Source: Bacillota bacterium (lineage in GTDB: Bacteria; Bacillota; Clostridia; Christensenellales; UMGS416). Taken from it: a stretch of 21,261 bases of DNA. The stretch covers positions 1 to 21,261 of the forward strand of contig JAEYYW010000046.1 of assembly GCA_023428265.1 (NCBI GenBank). The letters run 5' to 3'. Below, piece after piece: positions 14,882 to 21,261 of this stretch (within the stretch, counting starts at the first letter, position 1; the number at the start of each line of letters is the position of its first letter). A model generated the notes under the pieces. The model worked only from the letters and a program-made list of their open reading frames with translations, did no database searches and had not been told where the DNA came from. The position numbers and the translations under genes were made by a program.

Positions 14882-15481
14882 TTACATTTCCCGCCTTCCA
14901 TCCAGCGCCCGGGCCAGCGTCACCTCATCGGCATACTCCAGGTCCGCCCCCACCTGCACGCCCTGGGCGATGCGGGTGCATTTTACGCCCAATGGCTTGA
15001 TGAGCCGGGCGATATACATCGCCGTGGCCTCTCCTTCGAGATCGGGGTTGGTGGCCAGGATCACTTCCTGGATTGTGCCGTCCTTCAGGCGGTGCAGCAG
15101 CTCCTTGATGCGGATGTCGTCCGGCCCGCGGTTTTCACTGGGCGAGATCGTGCCGTGCAGCACATGGTATAGGCCGTGGAAGCTGCCGCTGCGCTCCATC
15201 GCGCCCACATCGCGGGGGTCGCGCACCACGCACACCAGCGTGCGGTCGCGGCGGTGGTCCTCACAGATGTTGCAGGTTTCGGTGGCGGCATAGTTGCCGC
15301 ACACAGCGCAGTTGTGGATCTCCTTGCGGGCCCGCCAGATGGCCTCGGCCAGCTCGCGGACTTCTGCTTCGGGCTGCTCCAGGATGTGATAAGCAAGCCG
15401 CAGGGCGGAGCGCTTGCCCACGCCCGGCAGCTTGGAAAGTGCGTTCAAAAGCCTTGCCAGCGGTTCGAGAGGCGCCGCCAT
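14882..15481 (-). CDS. recR: Recombination protein RecR
   Basis: The 199-residue product matches RecR in length and layout. An N-terminal helix-hairpin-helix has LSKLPGVGKRSALRLAYHIL (about 16-34), a zinc finger has Cys58, 61, 70 and 73 (CAVC...CNIC), and a Toprim domain begins LVCVVRDPRDVGAMERSG. The late ATNPDLEGEATAMYIARL motif and the terminal DLEYADEVTLARALDGRR are family signatures. RecR acts with RecO (and RecF) to load RecA at gaps. Its ATG overlaps the ybaB stop by one base (TGATG), so the two are translationally coupled. Confidence 0.97.
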   Translation of the reverse strand: MAAPLEPLARLLNALSKLPGVGKRSALRLAYHILEQPEAEVRELAEAIWRARKEIHNCAVCGNYAATETCNICEDHRRDRTLVCVVRDPRDVGAMERSGSFHGLYHVLHGTISPSENRGPDDIRIKELLHRLKDGTIQEVILATNPDLEGEATAMYIARLIKPLGVKCTRIAQGVQVGADLEYADEVTLARALDGRREM

Positions 15482-15819
15482 CAGAACATGCCCGGCATCC
15501 CCATGCCGCCGGTGATCTTGGCCATTTCCTGCTCGGCATAGGCCTCAGCCTGGCCCATCGCCTCGTTCACGGCGGCCAGCACCAGGTCCTGCAGCATGTC
15601 CACATCGTCGGGATCCACCGCCTCAGGCTTGATCACGATGGACTTCACCTTGCGCTTGCCGGTCACGGTGACGGTGACCATGCCGCCGCCGGACGCCGCG
15701 GTGATTTCCTTCTCCTCCAGCTCCGCCTGCACGCGGGCCATGTCCTGCTGCATCTTTTGGGCCTGGCGGAGAAGCTGCTGCATGTTGCCGCCTGCCGGCG
15801 GGAAAAATCCTTTTGCCAT
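15481..15819 (-). CDS. YbaB/EbfC-family nucleoid-associated protein
   Basis: The 112-residue product has the usual YbaB length and features: QQLLRQAQKMQQDMARVQAELEEKE (coiled helix), a Gly-rich turn ASGGGMVTVTVTGKRKVKSIVIKPEAVDPDDVDMLQDLVLAAVNEA, and a Gly/Met-rich tail GGMGMPGMF. YbaB dimers bind DNA and are almost always encoded between dnaX and recR, as here. The start is well supported by AGGAGG seven bases before ATG 15819; the ribosome site lies right by the dnaX stop. The Bacillus name is yaaK. Confidence 0.96.
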   Translation of the reverse strand: MAKGFFPPAGGNMQQLLRQAQKMQQDMARVQAELEEKEITAASGGGMVTVTVTGKRKVKSIVIKPEAVDPDDVDMLQDLVLAAVNEAMGQAEAYAEQEMAKITGGMGMPGMF

Positions 15820-15830
15820 ATTGGTTCCTC

Positions 15831-17732
15831 CTAGTCTTCCTGTTCAAAGGTGACAATCGCGTCTTTGGGGATCACGGCCATGGACCGGTCGATGAACTGC
15901 TGCTGGGCATCAGACCAGCGGTTGACCCGCAAGGTGACCCGCACGGGGCAGCCGGCCACGGCTTCCACCGCCGCCCGGAGCTTGGCCATGCGCTTTTCTT
16001 CGGAAAGCATTGTGGCGGCGGCCTTGCTGTCTTCGGTGAACTGCACCACCAGCTCCTCACCGTCAAAGGAAACGGCCTTGCCCTTTTTCACAAAGCCCAT
16101 CAGCTGCGGCTGCTTTTCCATCTCGCGGAGCACGGCGGCCCAGAGCTTTGCCGGCGGCATCGTGCCCGATGGCGCGATGGGGGAGGGGGCCGGGGCCGGT
16201 TCTTCCCTTGCCGGGGCTTCGCGCTGCGCCGGAGGCTCGTCCCACGGCGGGGAGCTGCTCACCGGGGCGGTGCGGCTGCGGGCAGGCGCCGGCTCCACCG
16301 CGCCAAACAGGTCCGTCTGGCCCGGCAGGTTTTCCGGCGGCGGCTCGGGGAACCCATCCTCCTCATCAAAGGGGCTGGCGAAATATTCTTGCGGTTTGGC
16401 CTGTGCGGGCTTGGGAGCAGGCTGCGGCTCAGGCTCCGTTTCAAACCAGGGGATCTCCGGCAGGCTGTCGGGTTTGAGCGCCTGCCTGGCTTCGGGCTGC
16501 GCTGCCGGTTGCGGCGCGGGCTCGCGGGCGGACCGCTGCTCCGCCGGCGCTTCCTGCCTTGGGCGGGGTGCCGGGGCAACGCCGCTTTCCACGCGGGCCT
16601 CCAGCCGCTCCACACGGGCCAGCAGCGCGTCGTAGCTTGCTTCTTTTTCCACGCGGCAGCACCGGAACAGCGCCAGCTCCACCAGAATGCGGGGGTTGGC
16701 AGCATAACGGAGCGTGCCTTCCAGCTCGCTCAAAAAGCCCAGACACTTCAGAATGTCGCCGGGCGCGTGCCGTCTTGCCTGCTCAGACAGGCGGGCGGCC
16801 TCGTCCTGGGAAATTTCCAGCGCGGCGGAGCCGTCTTTCACATAGCTTGCGATGAACAGGTCGCGCATGTGGCGGCACAGGTCCACGGCAAAGGTCTTGA
16901 TGTCGCCGCCGGAGTCCAGAAACCGGCCCAGCTGCTCCACAGCGCCGGCGGCGTCGCCCGCAAGCAGGCACCCGGCGGTGTCATAGAAAAAGCCGCTGTC
17001 GCTGGTGCCCAGCATTTCCAGCACCTGGGCCTTGGCCACATGGCTGCCGTTCAAAGACAGGCACTGGTCCAGCAGCGACAGTGCGTCGCGCATGCCGCCG
17101 TCGCTGGCCCGGGCGATGGCTTCCACAGCCTCCCGGTCGGCGGTGGCCCCTTCTTTTTCCAACACGCCGTTGAGCAGCCCGGTCATTTCCTTTGCGCCGA
17201 TGCGCCTGAACTGAAACTGCTGGCAGCGGGAGAGCACGGTGGGCGGCAGCTTGTGGGGCTCGGTGGTGGCCAGGATGAATACCACATGGGCCGGCGGCTC
17301 CTCCAGCGTTTTCAGCAGCGCGTTGAAGGCGCTCACCGAGAGCATATGCACTTCGTCCACGATGTAAACCCGGAAGCGGCCCACCGCGGGCATGTATTTC
17401 ACGTTGTCCAGCATCTCGCGGACTTTGTCCACGCTGTTGTTGCTGGCCGCGTCAATCTCAATCACGTCCATATTGGCTTCGCCCATCAGCTCCACACAGG
17501 GCTTGCAGCGGCTGCAGGCGTCGCCCTGCTGGGGATCGGCGCAGTTGATGGCCCGCGCCAGCACCTTGGCCGCCGTGGTCTTGCCGGTGCCCCTGGGCCC
17601 GCTGAACAGATAGGCGTGCGAAATCCGGCCCGATGCCACCTGGCCGGAAAGGGCCTGCACAATGCCCGGCTGGCCGACGATGTCAGCAAACCGCTGCGGG
17701 CGATATTTGCGGTAAAGGGCGCGGTAAGCCAT
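15831..17732 (-). CDS. dnaX: DNA polymerase III gamma/tau subunit (clamp-loader ATPase)
   Basis: The 633-residue product begins MAYRALYRKYRPQRFADIVGQ. Walker A is GPRGTGKT (45-52), a zinc module has Cys64, 73, 76 and 79, Walker B is VYIVDEVHML (Asp126-Glu127), and the SRC sensor is at about 168-170. Domain III follows, then a long Pro/Ala/Glu-rich linker (about 395-530) and a C-terminal domain beginning LWAAVLREMEKQPQLMGFVKKGKAV. The clamp loader opens DnaN rings onto DNA. The frame extends six codons upstream to a TTG, but ATG 17732 has AGGAG five bases away. No strong slippery A-run suitable for a gamma form was seen, so only tau is expected. It heads the dnaX-ybaB-recR operon. Confidence 0.97.
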   Translation of the reverse strand: MAYRALYRKYRPQRFADIVGQPGIVQALSGQVASGRISHAYLFSGPRGTGKTTAAKVLARAINCADPQQGDACSRCKPCVELMGEANMDVIEIDAASNNSVDKVREMLDNVKYMPAVGRFRVYIVDEVHMLSVSAFNALLKTLEEPPAHVVFILATTEPHKLPPTVLSRCQQFQFRRIGAKEMTGLLNGVLEKEGATADREAVEAIARASDGGMRDALSLLDQCLSLNGSHVAKAQVLEMLGTSDSGFFYDTAGCLLAGDAAGAVEQLGRFLDSGGDIKTFAVDLCRHMRDLFIASYVKDGSAALEISQDEAARLSEQARRHAPGDILKCLGFLSELEGTLRYAANPRILVELALFRCCRVEKEASYDALLARVERLEARVESGVAPAPRPRQEAPAEQRSAREPAPQPAAQPEARQALKPDSLPEIPWFETEPEPQPAPKPAQAKPQEYFASPFDEEDGFPEPPPENLPGQTDLFGAVEPAPARSRTAPVSSSPPWDEPPAQREAPAREEPAPAPSPIAPSGTMPPAKLWAAVLREMEKQPQLMGFVKKGKAVSFDGEELVVQFTEDSKAAATMLSEEKRMAKLRAAVEAVAGCPVRVTLRVNRWSDAQQQFIDRSMAVIPKDAIVTFEQED

Positions 17733-17801
17733 GGATGCTCCTGAGGACAAAGTTAGTTACTATAATAAGGGATTTGAGGGGGAAAGGGAAGGGGAGAAAT
17801 C

Positions 17802-17971
17802 CCCCCTGTCATCTGCGGATGACATCCCCCCTTGAATTTTTGCCTTCGGCAAAAACAAGGGAGGGTAGGGAGGGAGAGGAGGCTTGCGTCATCAGTTCGG
17901 AGCGCTCCCCACCCTCCCTTGTCATCGCGAAGCGATGATTCAAGGGGGGATGTCACGTGAGTGACAGGGGG
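17802..17971. repeat. 170-bp inverted repeat with swapped but paired internal hairpins
   Basis: The arms 17802-17866 and 17911-17971 are inverted copies that agree exactly in their linkers (CCCCC, TCCCCCCTTGAA, CAAGGGAGGGT). Two hairpins per arm differ. Hairpin 1 is TGTCATC-tgcg-GATGACA on the left and TGTCAC-gtga-GTGACA on the right. Hairpin 2 is TTTTTGCC-ttc-GGCAAAAA on the left and TCATCGC-gaa-GCGATGA on the right. The first segment resembles the start of repeats A and B. The 44-base centre contains the palindrome GGAGCGCTCC (17899-17908). Confidence 0.85.
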
Positions 17972-17994
17972 TACCCGCAGGCATTGTATAAATG

Positions 17995-18021
17995 GGCCGG
18001 TACAGAGCCCGGCCCCTACAT
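17995..18021. repeat. GC-rich hairpin tagged CCCCTACA
   Basis: GGGCCGG and CCGGCCC pair around a short loop, followed by CCTACA. It resembles the ends of the 420-bp block at 8773-8797 and 9168-9192 and has the same orientation as the latter. Confidence 0.55.
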
Positions 18022-18079
18022 TGACCACCATGCTCAGATTATTTCATCTCGATGAGACCCCTGACGAGGATATTGATTA

Positions 18080-18109
18080 CCCCCTCTCCCAATCCCATGG
18101 GAGAGGGGG
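18080..18109. repeat. 12-bp-stem C-run/G-run hairpin
   Basis: CCCCCTCTCCCA (18080-18091) pairs perfectly with TGGGAGAGGGGG (18098-18109) around a 6-base loop. The stem sequence matches the CCCCCTCTCCCA found in the left arm of the 7151-7290 repeat. It lies about 30 bases after the epimerase stop (minus strand). A poor U-run makes it an unlikely terminator. Confidence 0.7.
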
Positions 18110-18139
18110 CAGGGGGTGAGGGTTGAACCAGGGGGGATT

Positions 18140-19135
18140 TCACACCCACCCCACCTCTTCTTTGTTGATCCACCGCACGCAGTCGTCCAGTGTGGCTGCG
18201 ATGGGCCGGGGCGCATAGCCCAGTTCGGCGCGGGCCTTGGCTGAGGAGATGTTGCAGTTGGAAAGCAATGTTTGCAAGGAGTAGGGCGTGAACGTGGGCG
18301 TGGTGCGGCGCAGTTTGGCCCAGGCTTCCGCAAAAGGCGCCACGGCCTTCAATAGCCACAGCGGCGCGTTTCGGCGGGGCGGGGGGTATCCGCAAAGGCG
18401 GGACACGATCTCAAACAACTCCGCGATCGAGATGCAGCTGCCGCCCAGGATGTAGCTTTCGCCGGCGCGGCCCCGCTCCGCCGCGAGCAGAATGCCGGCG
18501 GCCACATCGCGCACATCCACAAAGTCATACTTGCCGCCAAACTTCATCGGGTATTTCCTGCCGATGAGCCCTTTGAGCATTGCGCCGGTGTGGCTGTTGC
18601 GGAATTCATAGGGCCCGATCACGCCGGTGGGGTGCACGATCACCACATCCTGGCCCGCCGCCGCGGCCTGCCGGGCAAGCAGCGTGGCGCTGGCCTTGGT
18701 GTGGGCATAGTCTCCCAGCACGCGGCCGGGATCCACCGGTGTGGATTCGTCAATGGCCCCGCCGCCTTCCGGCTCGATGAAGGCGTGCACCGAGCTCACA
18801 TGCACAACCCTGCGCACGCCGGCTTCTTTGGCAGCGCGGAGCACATTGGCGGTTCCCTGCACGTTCACGCGCTCCATCAGATCGCGCTTGCCGCGCACAA
18901 TGGAGATCACACCGGCCAGGTGAAAGACGAGCCTTGCGCCGCGCAGGCTTTGCAGCACGGCGGCGTAGTCAGTCACATCGCACACGGCGAGCTCCACCAG
19001 AGAGCCTTTGAGCGACTCCAGTGTTTCTCCCGGCGGCACCAGCACGCGGATGCTTTCCGATCCATTGAATTTTTGCAACAATTGTCTGACCAGCACATTG
19101 CCAATGTGCCCGGTCGCTCCGGTCACTGCGATCAT
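18140..19135 (-). CDS. NAD(P)-dependent epimerase / dihydroflavonol-reductase-like protein
   Basis: The 331-residue protein is an extended short-chain dehydrogenase. It has the nucleotide-binding motif GATGHIG (residues 6-12), HLAGVISI, the VSSVHAF strand with the catalytic Ser, and YAHTK with catalytic Tyr143 and Lys147. The segment VIGPYEFRNSHTGAMLKG follows the active site, and the C-terminal substrate domain is of usual length. The substrate is unknown; sugar nucleotides or hydroxy-ketones are typical of the family. A frame extension upstream exists, but ATG 19135 begins the Rossmann strand and has AAAGGTGGAG about five bases upstream. It stands between the dnaX cluster and the divergent yaaL-bofA genes and is not part of that cluster in Bacillus. 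Confidence 0.92.
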   Translation of the reverse strand: MIAVTGATGHIGNVLVRQLLQKFNGSESIRVLVPPGETLESLKGSLVELAVCDVTDYAAVLQSLRGARLVFHLAGVISIVRGKRDLMERVNVQGTANVLRAAKEAGVRRVVHVSSVHAFIEPEGGGAIDESTPVDPGRVLGDYAHTKASATLLARQAAAAGQDVVIVHPTGVIGPYEFRNSHTGAMLKGLIGRKYPMKFGGKYDFVDVRDVAAGILLAAERGRAGESYILGGSCISIAELFEIVSRLCGYPPPRRNAPLWLLKAVAPFAEAWAKLRRTTPTFTPYSLQTLLSNCNISSAKARAELGYAPRPIAATLDDCVRWINKEEVGWV

Positions 19136-19257
19136 GCGAACTCCACCTTTCACGGAAACATGAATTGGATGATGGCTGCTTTGTGGCAAATCGCATGGCA
19201 ATGCAAGCGGAGCGGCAAAGGATAAAAAATGAATGATTGCTCTATATCACATGGTTT

Positions 19258-19266
19258 ATTATACCA
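19258..19266 (-). promoter_or_regulatory. Extended -10 promoter of the epimerase gene
   Basis: On the minus strand TGGTATAAT (19266-19258) is a perfect -10 with TGn extension, identical to the dnaN one. The -35 (TGGTGA, 17-base spacer) is weak. Transcription would start near 19251, leaving a leader of about 115 bases. Confidence 0.55.
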
Positions 19267-19339
19267 CATCATGCGAAAAATCACCATCAATTTGAGAGGA
19301 AAATCTGCGCGCAGCTGGTGCATCAACAGCGGTTTTCGC

Positions 19340-19545
19340 CAAATTGGGCCGGTTCACCGCGCCATCCACAGCCTTTCAACAGCAAAAATGCCCATCGGCC
19401 ATGGGCCGGGCCACGTTTCTCACAGAGCTGTTGAAAAACGTTGGCGCGGTTGTGACCGCAAGGCATCAACAACTTGAGCAAAACAGTGCACAACCGGCTG
19501 GGTTTTGGCCGGTTTGGGTGTAACAACCGCCGGTTCGGGCGGCAA
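19340..19545. ncRNA. Candidate structured RNA or DNA element
   Basis: Nested perfect stems occur in the divergent intergenic region. The outer stem is ACCGCGCCA (19356-19364) with TGGCGCGGT (19442-19450). The middle stem is TTTCAACAGC (19374-19383) with GCTGTTGAAA (19427-19436). The inner stem is GCCCAT (19390-19395) with ATGGGC (19401-19406). Two more hairpins follow: AACCGGC/GCCGGTT (19492-19514) and CCGCC/GGCGG (19527-19542). This does not resemble SRP RNA, tmRNA or RNase P RNA by their conserved words. No promoter or terminator fixes its ends or strand, so its transcription is unproven. Confidence 0.35.
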
Positions 19546-19805
19546 ACAAATGCCGGCGATGCGCCTGGCCGGGGGCACAGGCACAAAAAGACGGTTTCAT
19601 ACACAACCATCCACACCCGGAGGCATCGGAAAAGAGCCCGCGTGGTCAGGCCGCAAACGGGTTTCCAACAAATCCACAAGCCCTACTAGGACTACGATCA
19701 TATCTATTCAGCAGCAGTCTCACATATGCGCGGATACATTCCCGGTTATACATTTCCGGTCAGTTGGCAACAATTGTCATAGAACCCCGGGAGGAGAACG
19801 GACAC

Positions 19806-20156
19806 ATGAGACAGATCATTGAAGCCATACAGGACTGGATGGATCGGGCGGAAGACTACTTCCGCACCGTGCTGGCAGGCTTCCGCTTCCGCCAAGACGG
19901 GCCGCGCCGCGGCATTTCCGAAGTTTCGGCGGAAGAGGATTACACCGAGGAAGCGCTGCGGGCGCTGGAGGAGTGGAAGGCCGCGGAATGCTACTTCAAC
20001 AGCATCCAGGATCAGGATCTGGTGGAGTACGCGCTCTATGAGCTGGAAGCGGCCAGGCGTAAATATGAATACTTGATGCGCAAGCTCCGAACCGGCGACG
20101 CCGCCTGGGAGGGGCGTTATGGCCGGGCCCGTAGGCCCTCGCCGCGGGAGATGTGA
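19806..20156 (+). CDS. yaaL: YaaL-like protein (DUF2508)
   Basis: The 116-residue protein is acidic and helical, with EDYTEEALRALEEWKAAECYFNSIQDQDLVEYALYELEAARRKYEYLMRKLR, which matches the DUF2508 pattern, including the DxDLVEYAxYxxxAAxxKYxYL segment. In Bacillus subtilis yaaL lies between recR and bofA, and here it also directly precedes bofA. Function is unknown. An in-frame ATG at 19764 exists, but ATG 19806 has GGAGGAG nine to ten bases upstream and matches the usual start. The basic/Pro tail after residue 100 may vary. Confidence 0.87.
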   Translation: MRQIIEAIQDWMDRAEDYFRTVLAGFRFRQDGPRRGISEVSAEEDYTEEALRALEEWKAAECYFNSIQDQDLVEYALYELEAARRKYEYLMRKLRTGDAAWEGRYGRARRPSPREM

Positions 20157-20159
20157 AAC

Positions 20160-20199
20160 AGCGGGCTGTCAACGGATGAACATGGTATAGCGGCCCGCT
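20160..20199 (+). other. Hairpin in the yaaL-bofA gap
   Basis: AGCGGGC (20160-20166) pairs with GCCCGCT (20193-20199) around a 26-base loop, just after the yaaL stop and 32 bases before the bofA start. No U-run follows, so it is more likely an mRNA-processing or attenuation structure than a terminator, if it has any role. Confidence 0.3.
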
Positions 20200-20231
20200 C
20201 TCCGGCATAGGATTGACCGGAGGGGATTGCA

Positions 20232-20498
20232 ATGGAATTTCCATACATGCTGGTGATTGCCTATGTGGTGGGCCTGGTGGTGCTTTACCTGGTGGGCTGG
20301 CTGCTGCTGGTGCCGATGAAGTTTCTTTCCAGGCTCATGCTGAACGCGCTGGCGGGGGGCGTGCTGCTGGTGCTGCTGAGCATGATGGGCGGGCTGTTTC
20401 AGCATGAGGTAACCGTCAATGTGTTCACGGCGCTGATGGCCGGTTTTCTGGGCGTGCCCGGTGTGGCGCTGGTTGTGGTGCTGCCGCTGCTGCTGTGA
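20232..20498 (+). CDS. bofA: BofA-family regulator of pro-sigma-K processing
   Basis: The 88-residue protein is almost wholly hydrophobic, with helices at about 4-31 and 35-55 and a terminal hydrophobic segment (about 64-88). It has MLNALAGGVLLVLLSMMG and the late VTVNVFTALMAGFLGVPGVALVVVLPLLL, the conserved BofA ending. In Bacillus, BofA sits in the mother-cell membrane around the forespore and holds the SpoIVFB protease inactive until the forespore signals, timing sigma-K activation. GGAGGGG lies about seven bases before ATG 20232. Position after yaaL matches Bacillus. It agrees with the ger operon in showing a spore former. Confidence 0.93.
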   Translation: MEFPYMLVIAYVVGLVVLYLVGWLLLVPMKFLSRLMLNALAGGVLLVLLSMMGGLFQHEVTVNVFTALMAGFLGVPGVALVVVLPLLL

Positions 20499-20538
20499 TG
20501 AAAGGCACGGAATTTGATGCAATCAAGGAACAAAAAGA

Positions 20539-20567
20539 TTGATAAAGAGTTAACACAGCATTATACT
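20539..20567 (+). promoter_or_regulatory. Sigma-A promoter of the 188-residue lipoprotein
   Basis: TTGATA (20539-20544) and TATACT (20562-20567) are spaced by exactly 17 bases. Both boxes have five of six consensus bases. The start point would be near 20574, about 33 bases before ATG 20607. Confidence 0.7.
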
Positions 20568-20606
20568 ATAATAAGAAATTATTACAAAAGAACAAAGGAG
20601 ATTGTC

Positions 20607-21173
20607 ATGAAGAAAGTATTCATCCTTCTTGTTTCAGCTCTGTTGCTCTTTTCTCTTTCCGCCTGCAACATTGTGAAAGAAAAAATCGATGACGCCGTGA
20701 AGAGCGCCTTGGCAGACGCATCGCTTGCCCCGGTGGAAACAGCTCCCGAAAAGACGTCTCTGGCTCCTGAAATCGTGACAGACCCGCTGACCACGGTGGA
20801 TCCCAATGACACCGTGTATGAAGCAGACATGGATGTGAAAGACGGCCACACCGATCTGTGGAAGGAAGACATCCCGGCTTATGTGCCCCGGTTCGAATAC
20901 GGTGAGTATCTGCCGGATGAATCAGGCAAGCTGGAGTACAACGGCACCGCGGTGATCTCCTTGCTCTACAAGGGCGTGACGATGGCAGATCTGAAAGATT
21001 ATTCGCAGAAAATGAAAGATTCCGGTTATGCAGACGTCTCCTATGCCGAGGCCAGCGGAAACGCCGCGGTGACCGGCACCTATAAAAAAGACGGTGTGGA
21101 GTCTGCCATCCTGATGTCGCTGGACACCGGCGCGGACAAGTGCACCCTCGTGATCACGGTGACGCAGAAATAA
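20607..21173 (+). CDS. Hypothetical lipoprotein
   Basis: The 188-residue product has a lipoprotein signal with lipobox SLSAC (Cys20). A polar linker rich in Pro/Thr/Asp (about 45-80) follows. A C-terminal domain (about 95-188) has YNGTAVISLLYKGVTMADLKDYSQKMKDSGY and ends CTLVITVTQK. Similar small lipoproteins occur in gut Clostridia with unknown role; I cannot name the family firmly. The frame is open upstream to 20514, but ATG 20607 begins the signal peptide and has AAAGGAG six bases upstream. It has its own promoter and terminator, so it is a single-gene unit. Confidence 0.85.
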   Translation: MKKVFILLVSALLLFSLSACNIVKEKIDDAVKSALADASLAPVETAPEKTSLAPEIVTDPLTTVDPNDTVYEADMDVKDGHTDLWKEDIPAYVPRFEYGEYLPDESGKLEYNGTAVISLLYKGVTMADLKDYSQKMKDSGYADVSYAEASGNAAVTGTYKKDGVESAILMSLDTGADKCTLVITVTQK

Positions 21174-21200
21174 GCTTGAGCGAAACCCCCGAAGCGCAAC

Positions 21201-21240
21201 AACCCCGGCCGGAAAACCCGCGCCGGGGTTTTCCTTTTCT
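21201..21240 (+). terminator. Intrinsic terminator of the 188-residue lipoprotein gene
   Basis: AACCCCGGC (21201-21209) pairs perfectly with GCCGGGGTT (21222-21230) around a 12-base loop, followed by TTCCTTTTCT. It lies 27 bases after the stop codon. Confidence 0.85.
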
Positions 21241-21261
21241 TCCAGCGGCATGATACAATGG

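Larger units (their letters stand above)
17733..18139. other. dnaX upstream intergenic region, filled with palindromic repeats
   Basis: These 407 bases contain the 170-bp inverted repeat (17802-17971), a smaller hairpin of the CCCCTACA-tagged type (about 17995-18021), and a 12-bp hairpin (18080-18109). Next to dnaX, TATTAT (minus strand, 17767-17762) could be a -10 box, but its -35 position is poor. I see no protein-coding gene and no SRP RNA, although the SRP RNA gene lies upstream of dnaX in Bacillus subtilis. Confidence 0.6.
19136..19805. other. Divergent intergenic region; possible regulatory or origin-like DNA
   Basis: The 670 bases between the diverging epimerase and yaaL genes hold an AT-rich patch (about 19220-19295), the nested stems described separately, and four words resembling the DnaA box TTATNCACA on the same strand: CCATCCACA (19362), TCATACACA (19597), CCATCCACA (19607) and AAATCCACA (19670). 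No open frame here has a ribosome site with protein-like content. Confidence 0.5.

Noticed and set aside
14662..14901. A 79-codon minus-strand frame at the recR end
   Set aside because: It runs through the palindrome and GC-rich gap with no ribosome site; its start lies inside recR.
15831..17732. Programmed frameshift in dnaX giving a gamma form
   Set aside because: The best A-run (AAAAAGGG near the C-terminal FVKKGK) is short and lies too far downstream, and no matching stimulatory structure was seen.
15813..17744. A 643-codon plus-strand open frame opposite dnaX
   Set aside because: Antisense to the conserved dnaX motifs and rich in Arg/His/Gly; no ribosome site or family match.
17733..18139. 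SRP RNA gene upstream of dnaX, as in Bacillus subtilis
   Set aside because: No conserved SRP RNA words (such as the GGAAG/AGCAG internal loop) were found; the gap is filled by repeats.
19323..19679. A 118-codon minus-strand open frame in the divergent gap
   Set aside because: Its residue make-up is Cys/Arg/Pro-rich and patchy, it has no ribosome site, and the stems in the DNA explain the sequence better.
20880..20900. GGTTCGAATAC resembling a tRNA T-arm
   Set aside because: It lies within the coding frame of the final lipoprotein, with no acceptor or anticodon stem around it.

Overview
The window reads as chromosomal DNA of an endospore-forming Firmicute of the class Clostridia. It carries a GerA-type germinant-receptor operon, a BofA-type regulator of sigma-K processing, and the replication/repair genes dnaN, dnaX, ybaB/yaaK and recR in Gram-positive style. 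Most of it is GC-rich; roughly 4.7-6.77 kb is clearly AT-richer and may be acquired. No species can be named from this sequence. No rRNA, tRNA, CRISPR array, prophage or intact transposase was found.

Layout. (1) 183-635: a rhodanese lipoprotein, convergent with (2) 645-4630, a minus-strand germination operon read gerAA, gerAC, a 73-residue two-helix protein, gerAB, behind a strong sigma-G-like promoter at 4670-4698. (3) 4880-6625: an AT-richer stretch with a PHP-domain phosphoesterase, a PhnB-like VOC protein and an unknown membrane-anchored protein. (4) 6776-7081: a small lipoprotein. (5) 7418-8518: dnaN, flanked on both sides by GC-rich palindromic repeats and followed by a strong terminator. 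(6) 9231-9986: an LppM-like lipoprotein. (7) 10140-13815: four tandem DUF805 paralogues, three with an N-terminal zinc ribbon and two with an extracytoplasmic C-terminal domain. (8) 13914-14642: a 242-residue protein of unknown function. (9) 14882-17732: the dnaX-ybaB-recR operon on the minus strand. (10) 18140-19135: an NAD-dependent epimerase/reductase. (11) 19136-19805: a 670-base divergent intergenic region with nested perfect stems and DnaA-box-like words. (12) 19806-21173: yaaL, bofA and a final lipoprotein on the plus strand.

How the genes fit together. GerAA, GerAB and GerAC form the nutrient receptor of the spore inner membrane, and the sigma-G-like promoter fits forespore expression. 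BofA acts on the mother-cell side of sporulation by restraining pro-sigma-K processing. DnaN is the sliding clamp and DnaX the clamp-loader ATPase; YbaB and RecR are their usual repair and nucleoid neighbours. In Bacillus subtilis dnaX-yaaK-recR-yaaL-bofA is one co-directional cluster; here it is split into two divergent halves around the structured intergenic region, with an epimerase inserted.

The most unusual features are the tandem zinc-ribbon/DUF805 array, the structured intergenic region at 19.3-19.6 kb, and dispersed palindromic repeats around dnaN and dnaX whose hairpin stems differ between copies yet stay paired.
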